Both the position numbers and the translations under genes were made by a program. Below are positions 33,457 through 42,153 of a stretch of DNA of 64,000 bases, in pieces; within the stretch, counting starts at the first letter, position 1; every line of letters starts with the position of its first letter. Source of the stretch: Burkholderiales bacterium C2 (lineage in GTDB: Bacteria > Pseudomonadota > Gammaproteobacteria > Burkholderiales > Burkholderiaceae_C); assembly GCA_005503085.1 (NCBI GenBank), contig SCOI01000026.1:23082-87081 (forward strand). Reading direction: 5' to 3'. The notes beneath the pieces are model-generated. The model searched no databases, was not told the origin of the DNA, and saw only the letters and a list, made by a program, of their open reading frames with translations.

Positions 33457-34241
33457 GGCCGTGCCTCCAGTGTGTCGGCAAACGCCAGCGCCACGAAGGC
33501 GTCCTCGAAGCGCTGCTGTCCGGTGCGCTCCAGCAGCGCCGCCACCGAGCCCTCGGCCACAGACCGCCCCTGAGCCATCACGACGACATGGTCACACAGC
33601 AGCTCGACCTCCTGCATGATGTGGCTGGAGAAGACGATGCATTTGCTGCCCCCGGCCGGCGAGCGCAGATGGCGCAGCGCCTCGCGCAGCGCGCGGGTGG
33701 CCAGCACATCGAGCCCGTTGGTCGGCTCGTCCAGCACGATATTGGCGGGGTCATGCACCAGGGCGCGGGCCAGCGCGGTCTTCATCCGTTCGCCCTGGCT
33801 GAAGCCCTCGCTGCGCCGGTCCAGGATGGCGCGCATGTCCAGCAGCTCGGCCAGCGCCTCGGCGCGCGCATGGGCCGCCTCCGCCTCCATGCCCTGCAGC
33901 CGCCCGAAATAGACGATGTTCTCGCGCGCCGACAGGCGCGGATAGAGGCCATGGGCATCGCCCAGCACCCCCATGCGCGCCAGCGCCTGCTGCGGTGCCT
34001 GCCGCACATCGATGCCGTCGACGCTGATCGCGCCGCTGTCCGGCGCGAACAGGCCCGCCAGCATGCGCAGGCTGGTGGTCTTGCCGGCGCCGTTCGGTCC
34101 CAGCAGTCCGGTGATGCGGCCGTTCGGTGCCTCCAGATCGAGATGCTGCACCGCCCGCACGATCTGCTTCGGGGCGCGCTTGAACACCGAGCCGCCGGGC
34201 CGGGACGTGAACTGCTTGCTGAGCTGGCTGATGCTGATCAT
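33453..34241 (-). CDS. ABC transporter ATP-binding protein, NatA-like
   Basis: The 262-residue ATPase has Walker A LLGPNGAGKTTSLRML, Q-loop MGVLGDAHGLYPRLSARENI, signature FSQGERMKTALARAL and Walker B NIVLDEPTNGLDVLATRAL, then the SSHIMQEVE His switch. ATG at 34241 (MISISQLSKQF) is chosen: a long open extension upstream in the same frame overlaps the peptidase gene and looks spurious. Both ends overlap neighbours by 4 bases, so peptidase, ATPase and permease genes are one coupled operon. Confidence 0.92.
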   Translation of the reverse strand: MISISQLSKQFTSRPGGSVFKRAPKQIVRAVQHLDLEAPNGRITGLLGPNGAGKTTSLRMLAGLFAPDSGAISVDGIDVRQAPQQALARMGVLGDAHGLYPRLSARENIVYFGRLQGMEAEAAHARAEALAELLDMRAILDRRSEGFSQGERMKTALARALVHDPANIVLDEPTNGLDVLATRALREALRHLRSPAGGSKCIVFSSHIMQEVELLCDHVVVMAQGRSVAEGSVAALLERTGQQRFEDAFVALAFADTLEARP

Positions 34242-35689
34242 CGCGTCGCGGTCTGGATGGGGAATACCGCCGTCGGGCGTGGCATCTTGGCGGCGCAAGC
34301 GGCCTCGACGGCCAGCGCCTCGGCCTCGGTCTTGCTGTTGATGAAACGGTGCAGCAGCTCGCCCATGCAGGCGATGGACAGCACGCCGTGCCCGGCCGCC
34401 GGCACCTGCAGATGGCGGGCCTTGGGGCCCAGCGCGCCGGCGATGCGCTCGCCATGGCGCGGCGGTGTCACCGGGTCGGCCCCGCCGCTGAGCAGCAGCA
34501 CCGGCGCGGGCGCGGCGCCCACCCGGTAGAAGGCCTCGGCCACCGTGCCGCGCGGCCACTGCGCGCAGGCCTGTCGGTAGAACTCGGCATCGATGCGGCC
34601 GAAGTCGGCGCCCGGCGCCTCGGCCGTGCGCTCCAGGCGCGGCAGGTCCTCGCTGCAGATCACCGACAAGTGCATGCCCATCGCCAGCTTGCCGCTGCGG
34701 CCGCTGCCCAGCGCGCCGCTCAGCCCCGAGATCGCCTCGAAGCGGCCACCGGCCGCCGCATTGATCGCGGCCGGCAGCCCGGCTGCGTAGGCCGGCACAT
34801 ACATGGGCGCGCGCACCGCCCGCATCAGCAGCTCGCGCGTGATCGTCAGCCGCTCGGGCGCGCCGCTGAGCGGATGCGCCAGCACCACCTGCCGAGGCAG
34901 GCCTTGCAGCAGGGTCGCCCAGTCCTGGCGCAGCCGGGGAAAGGCGGTCTTGCAGGCGGCTTCGTCCTCGCAGGCCTTGAAGACCGCGTCCAGCGCCGCC
35001 TGCCCGTCGGTCGAGAAACTGGCCGGCAAGGCCATATCGGGCGGCGCCATGCCGTCCAGCACCGTGCGGCGCACCCGCTGCGGAAACAGGCGTTGATATT
35101 CCAGCGCGGCGCGTGTGCCGTAGGAGGCGCCGACCAGATTCCATTGCGCGGCGCCGAGCTGCTCGCGCACTGCGTCGAAGTCCTGCATCGCGATCGTCGT
35201 GGTGTAGAAGCGCAGATCGCCATGGGGCAGCTTCTGCAGCTCGATCAGGCATTGCGCCAGGCGGCGCTGCTGGGCCTGCGGATCCAGCGCCTCGGCCATC
35301 GCCAGTCGGCTGTCATCGGCGCATTGCAGCGGCGCCGAGCGGCCGGTGCCGCGCTGGTCGATGAAGACCAGGTCGCGCCGGTTGTTCAGCCGCGCGAGCC
35401 GGGGCAGTACCCGGCCGGCGATCTCGATCGCACTCTGCCCGGGCCCGCCGGCGAGCAGCAGCACCGGGTCGGGCTGCTTATTGCGCGCCATCGCCGGCAC
35501 CACCAGGTAGTGGACGGTGATCTGCCGGCCCTGCGGCTGGCCGGGGTCCAGCGGCCGCTGCAGCCGGCCGCAGCGTAGCTCGGTGGCTACGCCCTCGACG
35601 CGGCAGGGCTCGGTGGGGCCGGGTGTTGCCGCAGCCGGCTGGCCCAGCGCGGCGGCCAGCAGGGCCAGCGCCCATACTCGTCTGCTCAT
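34238..35689 (-). CDS. Secreted alpha/beta hydrolase, TAP-like S33 aminopeptidase
   Basis: The 483-residue protein has a signal peptide (VWALALLAAALGQPAAA). The S33 pattern follows: VLLLAGGPGQSAIEI, FIDQRGTGRSAPLQC, nucleophile Ser in GASYGTRAALEYQ, acid in LLSGGADPVTPP, and His in VPAAGHGVLSIACMGELLHRFI, the TAP-like C-terminal motif. Such enzymes release short peptides or hydrolyse esters in the periplasm. AGGAGG lies 10 bases before ATG 35689. The ATPase gene overlaps its stop by 4 bases, linking the hydrolase to an exporter. Confidence 0.87.
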   Translation of the reverse strand: MSRRVWALALLAAALGQPAAATPGPTEPCRVEGVATELRCGRLQRPLDPGQPQGRQITVHYLVVPAMARNKQPDPVLLLAGGPGQSAIEIAGRVLPRLARLNNRRDLVFIDQRGTGRSAPLQCADDSRLAMAEALDPQAQQRRLAQCLIELQKLPHGDLRFYTTTIAMQDFDAVREQLGAAQWNLVGASYGTRAALEYQRLFPQRVRRTVLDGMAPPDMALPASFSTDGQAALDAVFKACEDEAACKTAFPRLRQDWATLLQGLPRQVVLAHPLSGAPERLTITRELLMRAVRAPMYVPAYAAGLPAAINAAAGGRFEAISGLSGALGSGRSGKLAMGMHLSVICSEDLPRLERTAEAPGADFGRIDAEFYRQACAQWPRGTVAEAFYRVGAAPAPVLLLSGGADPVTPPRHGERIAGALGPKARHLQVPAAGHGVLSIACMGELLHRFINSKTEAEALAVEAACAAKMPRPTAVFPIQTATR

Positions 35690-35900
35690 GGATCCACATC
35701 CTCCTTGGTGCGCAGGGATTATGAGCAGGCTTGCGGCGCGTGCCGCGCGGCAATGTCGCGAACGGTGGCGGTTGCGGAGCGAAAAGTGGAATCTGGCGGC
35801 GGATGGAGGAGAGGCTTCATTCCTCGGCCAAAATCGGCGCGATGGACCAGAGCCTGAAACCAGCGAGTGCTGCCGGCACACCGGGATGGGCCGTGCGAGC

Positions 35901-37631
35901 ATGAGCATTCCCACCGACCCCGAGTTGCTGGTCTTGCTGGATGGTTTGGCGCATCAGCCCGCAGACGCCTTGGAGTCGCAATGGCTGGATTTCAAGCAAT
36001 GGCAAGGCCCCAAGGATGATCTGAAGACGGCCTGTGAAACTGCGGCCTGCTTCGCGAATGCTCAAGGCGGTGTCATCGTCTTTGGCGTGAGTGACAAGCT
36101 GCGCGGCAGGGCCGTGGCCATCCACGGGGCCAAGGGCTTTGACCTGGACGTGTTCCGGCGCGGCATTTACGAGGGCGTTTCACCCGCCCTGAGCGTGGAG
36201 GTTTCGGTTCTGACCGTACCCGAGGGCACGGGGCAACTGCTGGTCGTGCGTGTGCCTGCGGGCGAGCACAAGCCCTATGGCACGACGGCAGGCATGTTCA
36301 AGCAGCGTGAGGGCAAGAACTGCATGCCGCTCGATCCTCAGGCCTTTCGCCTGTCGCAGCTTCGCTCGGGCGTTGTGGACTGGAGCGGGGCACCCGCCGA
36401 GGGCGTGGAGCTGGCCGATCTGGACCGAGTGCAAATTGAACGCGCCCGCAACATGCTGCGCGCCAAGGATCCGAGCTCCGGCCTCCTGGACCTGGCGGAG
36501 CCGGAGTTTCTGGCAGGCCTTGAGGCGGTACGTGATGGTCGTGTGACACACACCGGCTTGCTCTTGTTTGGCCGTAAGGATGTGCTGGCGTCGCGTTGTC
36601 CGCAGGCGCAGTTCCACTATGTGCTGCTGCGCGACGAGACCACGGTGGCCCGCAATGACATCGACCGCTCGCCCTTGCTCGAAATTGTCGAACGCATGGA
36701 CCAGGTCTTTCAGGGGCCATTGAATCCCGAAGAGGAACTGGAGCTGGGTCTTTTCAAGCTGCGTATCCCGCAGTTCCCGCTTGAGGCCGTTCGCGAGGCT
36801 GTGCTCAATGCGCTGACCCATCGCGATTACAGCGATGCTGGCGAAGTGCTGCTGCGTCACTCTCCGGATGAGCTGACCGTGACCAGCCCCGGCGGCTTCA
36901 TTGCCGGTATCACGCCAGAGAACATCCTTCGCCACGAGCCTCGGCCACGCAACCGCACGCTCGCCAATGCCTTCGTGAAGTTGCGGCTGGTGGAGTCGTC
37001 GGGCGTGGGCCGAAAGCGCATTTACCGGTCGGCCCTGGTTTACGGCAAGCGCCGGCCCAGCTACACGGCCACGCCGGTGTCGGTGACGCTGCGCATCTTC
37101 AATCGTGGCGCCAACCCGACGCTGGCGCGCATGGTGTCCGAACTGGATGCACGCGGCGCACCCGTCACGCTGGATCACCTGCTGGTGCTCGATGCCTTGC
37201 TGCATGCCGACTACATCGACACGGCAAGCGCTGCTGAGGCTTTGCAACTACCCCGCGACGAGGCGCGGCAAACGCTGGAACTGATGGCCTCGGCGCAACT
37301 GCAGTTGCTGGAGCGGCGCGGCCATACCGGCGCTGCGACCTATCACCTGGCCAAGAATGTGGCGACCCACCTGAAGGGCAAGGCTGCGTACACACGGACG
37401 CGCGGGTTGAATCCGATCCGATATGCCGAGATGGTGCGCGAATACCTTAGTGATCACCGGAGCATCGGCAACAAGGATTTACGGGCCCTGTTGGCTCTGG
37501 GAGATTCGGCCTCGGCCGTTGTTGAAGCTTCGCGCCTGTTGAGCAAGTGGTCTGCGTCGGACGGATTTCTTGTCAAGAGCGGCCCTGTCAACCGGCCTCA
37601 CTATGGCCTGAAGAAGCGTGATGGCCGCTAG
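35901..37631 (+). CDS. Schlafen-AlbA_2 / HATPase-like transcriptional regulator or helicase-like protein
   Basis: The 576-residue protein matches COG2865. The AlbA_2 (Schlafen) domain lies in residues 20-140 (ESQWLDFKQWQGPKDDL, CFANAQGGVIVFGV). A RecG-like ATP-binding C-terminal part follows at about 290-390 (REAVLNALTHRDYSD, TSPGGFI, VESSGVGRKRIY). The last 150 residues form winged-helix segments. Members are called regulators or RecG-like and turn up in defence and mobile regions. Base composition is less GC-rich than in neighbours, and it stands alone. GCTAAAC inverted repeats lie right after its stop. ATG at 35886 is an alternative start. Confidence 0.8.
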   Translation: MSIPTDPELLVLLDGLAHQPADALESQWLDFKQWQGPKDDLKTACETAACFANAQGGVIVFGVSDKLRGRAVAIHGAKGFDLDVFRRGIYEGVSPALSVEVSVLTVPEGTGQLLVVRVPAGEHKPYGTTAGMFKQREGKNCMPLDPQAFRLSQLRSGVVDWSGAPAEGVELADLDRVQIERARNMLRAKDPSSGLLDLAEPEFLAGLEAVRDGRVTHTGLLLFGRKDVLASRCPQAQFHYVLLRDETTVARNDIDRSPLLEIVERMDQVFQGPLNPEEELELGLFKLRIPQFPLEAVREAVLNALTHRDYSDAGEVLLRHSPDELTVTSPGGFIAGITPENILRHEPRPRNRTLANAFVKLRLVESSGVGRKRIYRSALVYGKRRPSYTATPVSVTLRIFNRGANPTLARMVSELDARGAPVTLDHLLVLDALLHADYIDTASAAEALQLPRDEARQTLELMASAQLQLLERRGHTGAATYHLAKNVATHLKGKAAYTRTRGLNPIRYAEMVREYLSDHRSIGNKDLRALLALGDSASAVVEASRLLSKWSASDGFLVKSGPVNRPHYGLKKRDGR

Positions 37632-37637
37632 CAGTTT

Positions 37638-37670
37638 TTTGCTAAACAGGCTGTTTAGCAAATGCTAAAC
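37638..37670. repeat. Overlapping GCTAAAC inverted repeats
   Basis: TTTGCTAAACAG (37638-37649) and CTGTTTAGCAAA (37651-37662) are perfect arms with one central G. GTTTAGCA (37653-37660) and TGCTAAAC (37663-37670) form a second dyad that shares the middle arm. So three GCTAAAC half-sites alternate in orientation. TTGCTAAGCAA occurs again near 37726. There is no T-run on either side. The arrangement looks like an operator or recombination site. Confidence 0.55.
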
Positions 37671-37791
37671 GAAATGAAATTTCCTGTTGCAAATCAATGA
37701 CTTGAGATTGACTGATGAGAGAGTATTGCTAAGCAAAAAACGCAGTGCGATGAACTTCTCTGAGGTCTCGCTCGTGCCCTTGCCTGCCCGG

Positions 37792-38118
37792 CTACAGCTC
37801 GCCGATCGCGATCTGCGACAGCACATCGAGCTGCATCAGCTCGTCCAGCGCCGGGTCGGGCCGGCCGCACCAAGCCAGCGCCAGCAGCAGCGAGGCTGCC
37901 AGCGCGGCAGCGCCCAGCCAGCGCCGCGGGCGAGAGACGGGCCAGCCCTGCCCGCCCGCGCTAGCCAGCCTAGCCTCGGCGGACAGCGGTGCATGGCGCT
38001 GGCGCCACTGGGCCAGCACGCGCGCCTGCAGCGCCTCACGGGAATCGTTGGTCGAGTGCAGGCCGGTGCGCAGGGTCTGGCGCAGCGCTTCGTCAGCGCC
38101 GGCTTCATCGGGCTTCAT
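37792..38118 (-). CDS. Putative anti-sigma factor, single-pass membrane protein
   Basis: The 108-residue protein has an N-terminal cytoplasmic half (DEALRQTLRTGLHSTNDSREALQARVLAQWRQRH) and one membrane segment (LGAAALAASLLLALAWCG), ending in a short periplasmic tail with LDELMQLDVLSQIAIGEL. This topology, and an ATG that overlaps the ECF sigma stop by one base, point to a sigma regulator, although no ZAS or RskA motif is visible. A dedicated sensor role is inferred from position alone. Confidence 0.6.
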   Translation of the reverse strand: MKPDEAGADEALRQTLRTGLHSTNDSREALQARVLAQWRQRHAPLSAEARLASAGGQGWPVSRPRRWLGAAALAASLLLALAWCGRPDPALDELMQLDVLSQIAIGEL

Positions 38119-38723
38119 TATGACTCTCCTTCCCGCAGCTGCTGGCGCAGCGCCAGCTTGGCGCGGTGCAGCAGCTGGTGGGCGGCATTGGGTTCAAGGT
38201 CCAGCGTGGCGGCAATCTCGGCCACCGAGGCATCGGCATAGGCCCACATCGCCAGCGCCATGCGCTGGCGCGCCGGCAGGCGCTGCATCGCCGCAGCCAA
38301 CTCGCTGGCGCTGCGGGCCGGGGCGGGCGCTATGGGCTGTTGCTGGGCATCGGCCAGCTCGGTCAGCAGCGCCTGTTCGGTGGCCAGCTCCTGGCGCCGG
38401 CCCAGCCAGGTCTTGCAGCGGTTGATCACAATGGTGTTGAAGAAGGTGGCCAGGCTGGCGCCGCGGGCATCGCTGGGCCGGCTGCCCCACAGGCGCAGAA
38501 AGGACTCCTGCACCGCATCCTCGGCGTCCTCGCTGCGACGCAGCAGCTGCAGGGCCAGACCATGGGCCTGGGGTGTCAGCCGGCGCACCAGCTCGGTGGC
38601 CGCGAGCGCCTCGCCCTCGCAGGCGCGGCGCCACAGCGCCCAGTCCTCGCCGGCTTGGCGCGGCGCGCGGCCGAACCAGCGGGCCAGCAGGCCGGGCGCG
38701 GTGGCAGCTGCGCTGTCGCTCAT
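38118..38723 (-). CDS. ECF-type RNA polymerase sigma factor
   Basis: The 201-residue sigma factor has region 2 (LLRRSEDAEDAVQESFLRLWGSR), a linker, and region 4 (RLPARQRMALAMWAYADASVAEIAATLDLEPNAAHQLLHRAKLALRQQL). The DAEDAVQESFLRLW motif is the usual core-binding helix of group IV sigma factors. Its start overlaps the DUF3106 gene by 4 bases and its stop overlaps the small membrane protein by one, so all are translated together. Its own promoter should carry the same operator as its targets; I could not identify one by eye. Confidence 0.9.
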   Translation of the reverse strand: MSDSAAATAPGLLARWFGRAPRQAGEDWALWRRACEGEALAATELVRRLTPQAHGLALQLLRRSEDAEDAVQESFLRLWGSRPSDARGASLATFFNTIVINRCKTWLGRRQELATEQALLTELADAQQQPIAPAPARSASELAAAMQRLPARQRMALAMWAYADASVAEIAATLDLEPNAAHQLLHRAKLALRQQLREGES

Positions 38724-39169
38724 CGCTCGGGCAGCTTCTCGCGCAGTGCCCGCCGCTCCTCGGGGCTGAGCTTGTCCAGCATGGCCCGGCGCTGCCGCAG
38801 CAGCTCGCGGCGCTGCTCGGGCGACATGGCCTGGATCTCCTGGCGGCGCTGCTCGGCCATGCGCTGGCGCTGCTCGGGCGGCAGCTGATCCCAGCGCTCA
38901 CGGGTCTGGGCGACCAGCGCGCGGCGCTCGGCCGGGCTCAATGTCTCGAGCCGCTGGCGCAGTTGCTCGCGGAACTCGCGGCGCTCGGCCGGCGTGGCCT
39001 GCTGCAGCCGCTGCTTGAGCTCGCTGCGGCGTTGCTGCTGCTGCTCGGGCGTCAGCCGTGCCCAGTCCTGTGGGTCGGGCACGTCCGGCGGTGCGGCCTG
39101 GGCCGCCGCGCAGACCAGCCCCACCAGCAGAAGAGAAATCAGCGTTGCTTTCATCCTGTTCACCATCAT
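38720..39169 (-). CDS. DUF3106-like periplasmic repeat protein
   Basis: The 149-residue protein has a signal peptide (ATLISLLLVGLVCAAAQAA). About six degenerate repeats of LTPEQQQQRR / SPAERR / PPEQRQR / SPEQRRELLR follow. Such Glu/Gln/Arg helix repeats are typical of DUF3106 and Spy/CpxP-like envelope proteins that sense or chaperone misfolded proteins. It lies between DUF1501 and the sigma gene and overlaps the latter by 4 bases. It could act as the envelope sensor for the sigma pathway. Confidence 0.8.
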   Translation of the reverse strand: MMVNRMKATLISLLLVGLVCAAAQAAPPDVPDPQDWARLTPEQQQQRRSELKQRLQQATPAERREFREQLRQRLETLSPAERRALVAQTRERWDQLPPEQRQRMAEQRRQEIQAMSPEQRRELLRQRRAMLDKLSPEERRALREKLPER

Positions 39170-39172
39170 CGC

Positions 39173-40324
39173 TCAGGCGCGCCACAGCGCCAGCTCACGG
39201 GCGCTCACACCGGGCAGCACGCCGCCCGCCAGCTGGGCCTGGCTGAGGCCGAACTGGCGCTGCAACAGGGCCGCGATCAGCTGGCGCAGGTCCAGGGTCG
39301 GGCGCAGATCGCGGCCATCGAGCAGCTGGGTCCGGGCCAGGCCGGGCCAGTCGGTCAGCACCTTACCGCCGGCCACCGCGCCTCCGGCCAGCAAGGCCAT
39401 GCCGGCCGTGCCATGGTCGGTGCCGCCGCTGCCGTTCAGCACCGCCGAGCGGCCGAACTCGGTCATCACCAGCACCGTGCTGCGCGGCCATTGGGGGCCC
39501 AGCGCCTCGCGCAGCGCCAGCAGGCCCTCATCCAGGCCGGCCAGCAGGCGCTGCAAACGGCCGGCCTGGTTGGTGTGGGTGTCCCAACCGTTGGCTTCCA
39601 GCCAGGCGACGCGCGGGCCCTGTTCGGCCGCCAGAAAAGTGCCGGCCTGGCGGGCCAGCGCGGCAAAACCATTACCCGTGCCGGCCGACTCCCCGCCCAG
39701 CATGCCCTGCTGGGCCATCGCCCGCTGCCAGGCGGCGGACAGCGCGGCGTCGTCCTGGTAGAGCTGGCCGACACGGGCCAGCAGGTCCTCGTCGGCGCCG
39801 GCGCGCCGCGCCGGGGTCCAAGTGCCGGCTTGCTGGGCGCCGCGCAGCGCCAGCGGCAGGCTGCTGCTCAGCGCCACCGCGCTGCCCTGGCCGCTGGCCT
39901 GCAGCGCACGGCCCAGCCAGCCGGTGCCGAGCTCGAAGGGCCGCTCGCCGCCGCTTTCCAGCAGCTGCTGGGCATCGAAATGCGAGCGCTCGCGGTAAGG
40001 GCTGGCCGCCGCATGCAGCAGCAGCAGCTGGCCTTCGCCCCACCAGCGCTGCAGCCCGGTCAGCGCCGGATGCAGACCGAAAAAGCCGTCCAGCGGCAGC
40101 GGGGCCGGGCCGTCGGCACCGCGCAGCGCGGCCCAGGCCGGGTCGCCGGGGGCCGGCACCGCCGCCAGCCCGTCCAGCGCGCCACGCAGCATCACGACGA
40201 CGAGGCGCGGCGCCTCGGGTGACGTACTGTTGCTGGCGGCCAGGGCCAGGCGGGTCGGCAGCAGGGTGGCCAGCCCCAGGCCTTGGAGCAGAAGCCGGCG
40301 TTGTGTGTCGATGCGCGTCATCAT
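39173..40324 (-). CDS. DUF1501 family secreted protein
   Basis: The 383-residue protein starts with a Tat-like signal (TQRRLLLQGLGLATLLPTRLALA). It matches DUF1501, a sulfatase-like alkaline-phosphatase-fold family: VVVMLRGALDGLAAVPAPGDP, ERSHFDAQQLLESG, and VLVMTEFGRSAVLNGSGGTDHGTAG with its metal-site-like residues. It always occurs with a DUF1800 gene, here 4 bases upstream. Function is unproven; a role in cell-surface assembly is suggested in the literature. Confidence 0.9.
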   Translation of the reverse strand: MMTRIDTQRRLLLQGLGLATLLPTRLALAASNSTSPEAPRLVVVMLRGALDGLAAVPAPGDPAWAALRGADGPAPLPLDGFFGLHPALTGLQRWWGEGQLLLLHAAASPYRERSHFDAQQLLESGGERPFELGTGWLGRALQASGQGSAVALSSSLPLALRGAQQAGTWTPARRAGADEDLLARVGQLYQDDAALSAAWQRAMAQQGMLGGESAGTGNGFAALARQAGTFLAAEQGPRVAWLEANGWDTHTNQAGRLQRLLAGLDEGLLALREALGPQWPRSTVLVMTEFGRSAVLNGSGGTDHGTAGMALLAGGAVAGGKVLTDWPGLARTQLLDGRDLRPTLDLRQLIAALLQRQFGLSQAQLAGGVLPGVSARELALWRA

Positions 40325-40328
40325 CTGC

Positions 40329-41663
40329 TTACCTCCGTTGGAAGTCGGGGCTGGCCAGCCACAGCGCCAGCGCCTGGGCCGGGCTGGCCGCGCGTTCGAT
40401 CTGCTGCCGCGTGGCCGCGCCCAGATCTGGGCCGAGGCTCAGCGGGGCCAGCAGCCGGGCATCGGCCGCATCGGCATGGTCCTGGGCGAAGCGCTCGGCC
40501 CATTGCACCCGCTTGAGCAGCGCGTCCGGCGAGAGCCAGTCCTCGCTGCGGTCGGGCCAGCCCTGCGGCGAGGGCGCACGACCCGGTGCCTGGCCCATCG
40601 CCAGCAAGGCCTGGCTGGCGGCAGCCAGCTGTTGCGGGCCTATCGGCAGCTTCAGCATGCGGTGGGCCGAGAGCAGCAGCTCCTCGGGCCGCTTGAACTT
40701 GGGGCGATGCTCGGCGCGCCAGCTCTGCTCATGGGAGAACAGGGCCTGCGCGGTGGCGCGCAGATCGCCGTCGCTGGCCAGGAAGCGGGCGGCCACCGCG
40801 TCGACCAGGGCGGCGGGCGGGTCGTCGGTGACGAAATGCCGAGCCAGCTTCAGCGCCAGATGGCGGGCCGTGGCCGGGTGGCGGGCCAGATCGGCCAGCA
40901 GCAGGTCCAGGGCCTGCGGGCCTTCCGGATAGCGCCTGCCCAGAACCGTCTTCGGCCCCGGTTCATGCAGGGCCGGCTCGAAGCCGGCGCGGCCGTCGCC
41001 ACGCAGGCGCACGGTCCAGCCGGTCAGCAGGCGGGCGGTCTCGGTGACATCGGTCTGGGTGTAGCCGCCACCCACTCCCAGTGTGTGCAGCTCCAGCAGC
41101 TCGCGCGCCAGGTTCTCGTTCAGGCCACGCTCGCGGCGCCGGCCGGCGCGCGACTGCGGGCCTATCGACTGCGCATTGTCCAGATACAGCAGCATCGCCG
41201 GATGCAGGGTCGAGGCGCGCAGCAGGTCCTCGAAGCGGCCCAGCGCCTGCGGGCGTATCGCTTCGTTCTCATGCGGCCACACCAGGCCGGCCACCGCCAG
41301 CTTGGTGGCCGCGACGCAGCAGTGATTGGCCCAGAACTGCACCCAGCGCTCGGCCACCGGCGACTCGGTTGTGATGATGTGCTGCCAGCGGCGCTGCAGG
41401 CCGGCGGCGTTCAGCGCGCGCAGGCGCTGCCTGGCCTCGCGGACCGCCTCGGTCTCGCCCGGCTGGCGCAGCGCCTGCAGCAGCTCGGCGCTGAGCGCCA
41501 GCGCGCTCGCGCTGCCGGGCAGGCCGCTGGCGTCGAAAGGGGTCGGGTCTTGCCGATCGACAGCGAACTGGGCCTGGACCCAGGCACGCGGGTCGGCCTG
41601 CATGGCGCGCAGGCTGGTCTCGGCATAACCGAAGCGATGGGCGGCGAGGGCAGGGGCTTGCAT
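40329..41663 (-). CDS. DUF1800 family protein
   Basis: The 444-residue protein matches DUF1800: AAHRFGYAETSLRAM at the start, then WVQFWANHCCVAATK, LRASTLHPAMLLYLDNAQSIG, RGLNENLARELLELHTLGVGGGYTQTDVTE and FKRPEELLLSAHRM. It forms the usual pair with DUF1501 and is the first gene of the operon that ends with the ECF sigma factor. There is no signal peptide at its start; the N-terminal residues are MQAPALAAHRFGYAE. It is divergent from the small repeat protein gene across 145 bases. Confidence 0.9.
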   Translation of the reverse strand: MQAPALAAHRFGYAETSLRAMQADPRAWVQAQFAVDRQDPTPFDASGLPGSASALALSAELLQALRQPGETEAVREARQRLRALNAAGLQRRWQHIITTESPVAERWVQFWANHCCVAATKLAVAGLVWPHENEAIRPQALGRFEDLLRASTLHPAMLLYLDNAQSIGPQSRAGRRRERGLNENLARELLELHTLGVGGGYTQTDVTETARLLTGWTVRLRGDGRAGFEPALHEPGPKTVLGRRYPEGPQALDLLLADLARHPATARHLALKLARHFVTDDPPAALVDAVAARFLASDGDLRATAQALFSHEQSWRAEHRPKFKRPEELLLSAHRMLKLPIGPQQLAAASQALLAMGQAPGRAPSPQGWPDRSEDWLSPDALLKRVQWAERFAQDHADAADARLLAPLSLGPDLGAATRQQIERAASPAQALALWLASPDFQRR

Positions 41664-41808
41664 GACTGTTGAACCCGGCCGGCCGCAGTCTCTTACGCCA
41701 AATCCGAGCGGTGTGCAGGGATTTGCCGCCAGGCCGTAAGCAGGCCGGCTGGCGCGGGTTCAAGCGCCGTAGACCAGCTTTTTGTTCTCAACCCCGAAAG
41801 GAAGCACC

Positions 41809-42141
41809 ATGACTGTGGTTCGCAGCTTCATCTCCATCGCCGCTTTGAGCCTGGCTGTCGGCAGCGCCCAGGCCGGCTGGGCCGATCATCAAGAGCAACG
41901 CGTCGATCAGCGCCAGGAACGCCAGACCGGCCGCATCGCGGCCGGCATCGAGTCCGGCCAGCTGACCCGTCGCGAGCAGCTGCGCCTGGAGCACCAGCAG
42001 GCCAGGACCGCCCGGCTGGAGCAGCGGGTCGAGGCCGATGGCCGCGTCACCGGCAAGGAGGCGCTGCGGCTGGAGCAGCGTCAGGACCGCAACAGCCGCA
42101 GCATCAAGCGTGCGCGGCACGACGGCCAGACGCGCCCCTGA
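41809..42141 (+). CDS. Small secreted Gln/Arg-rich helical protein
   Basis: The 110-residue protein has a signal peptide (ISIAALSLAVGSAQA). A charged helical region follows with the internal repeat IAAGIESGQLTRREQLRLEHQQ and VEADGRVTGKEALRLEQRQDRNSRSI. The DG-x-(V/L)T-x-(K/R)E pattern resembles small calcium- or metal-linked periplasmic repeat proteins of proteobacteria. AAAGGAAG lies before the ATG at 41809. Its role is unknown. A hairpin with its stop codon in the loop separates it from the convergent TPR gene. Confidence 0.75.
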   Translation: MTVVRSFISIAALSLAVGSAQAGWADHQEQRVDQRQERQTGRIAAGIESGQLTRREQLRLEHQQARTARLEQRVEADGRVTGKEALRLEQRQDRNSRSIKRARHDGQTRP

Positions 42142-42148
42142 GGGGCGC
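42132..42148. terminator. GC hairpin at the convergent end of two genes
   Basis: GCGCCCC (42132-42138) and GGGGCGC (42142-42148) pair around TGA, which is the stop codon of the plus-strand gene. There is no T-run, so it may only aid Rho-dependent or bidirectional stopping between convergent genes. Confidence 0.35.
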
Positions 42149-42153
42149 CAGGG

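Noticed and set aside
34349..35578. 409-codon plus-strand frame over the secreted peptidase
   Set aside because: Shadow frame; Arg/Gln/His-rich with no domain, while the minus strand shows S33 catalytic motifs.
42132..42148. Strong intrinsic terminator
   Set aside because: Good stem but no T-run, so kept only as a weak hairpin.
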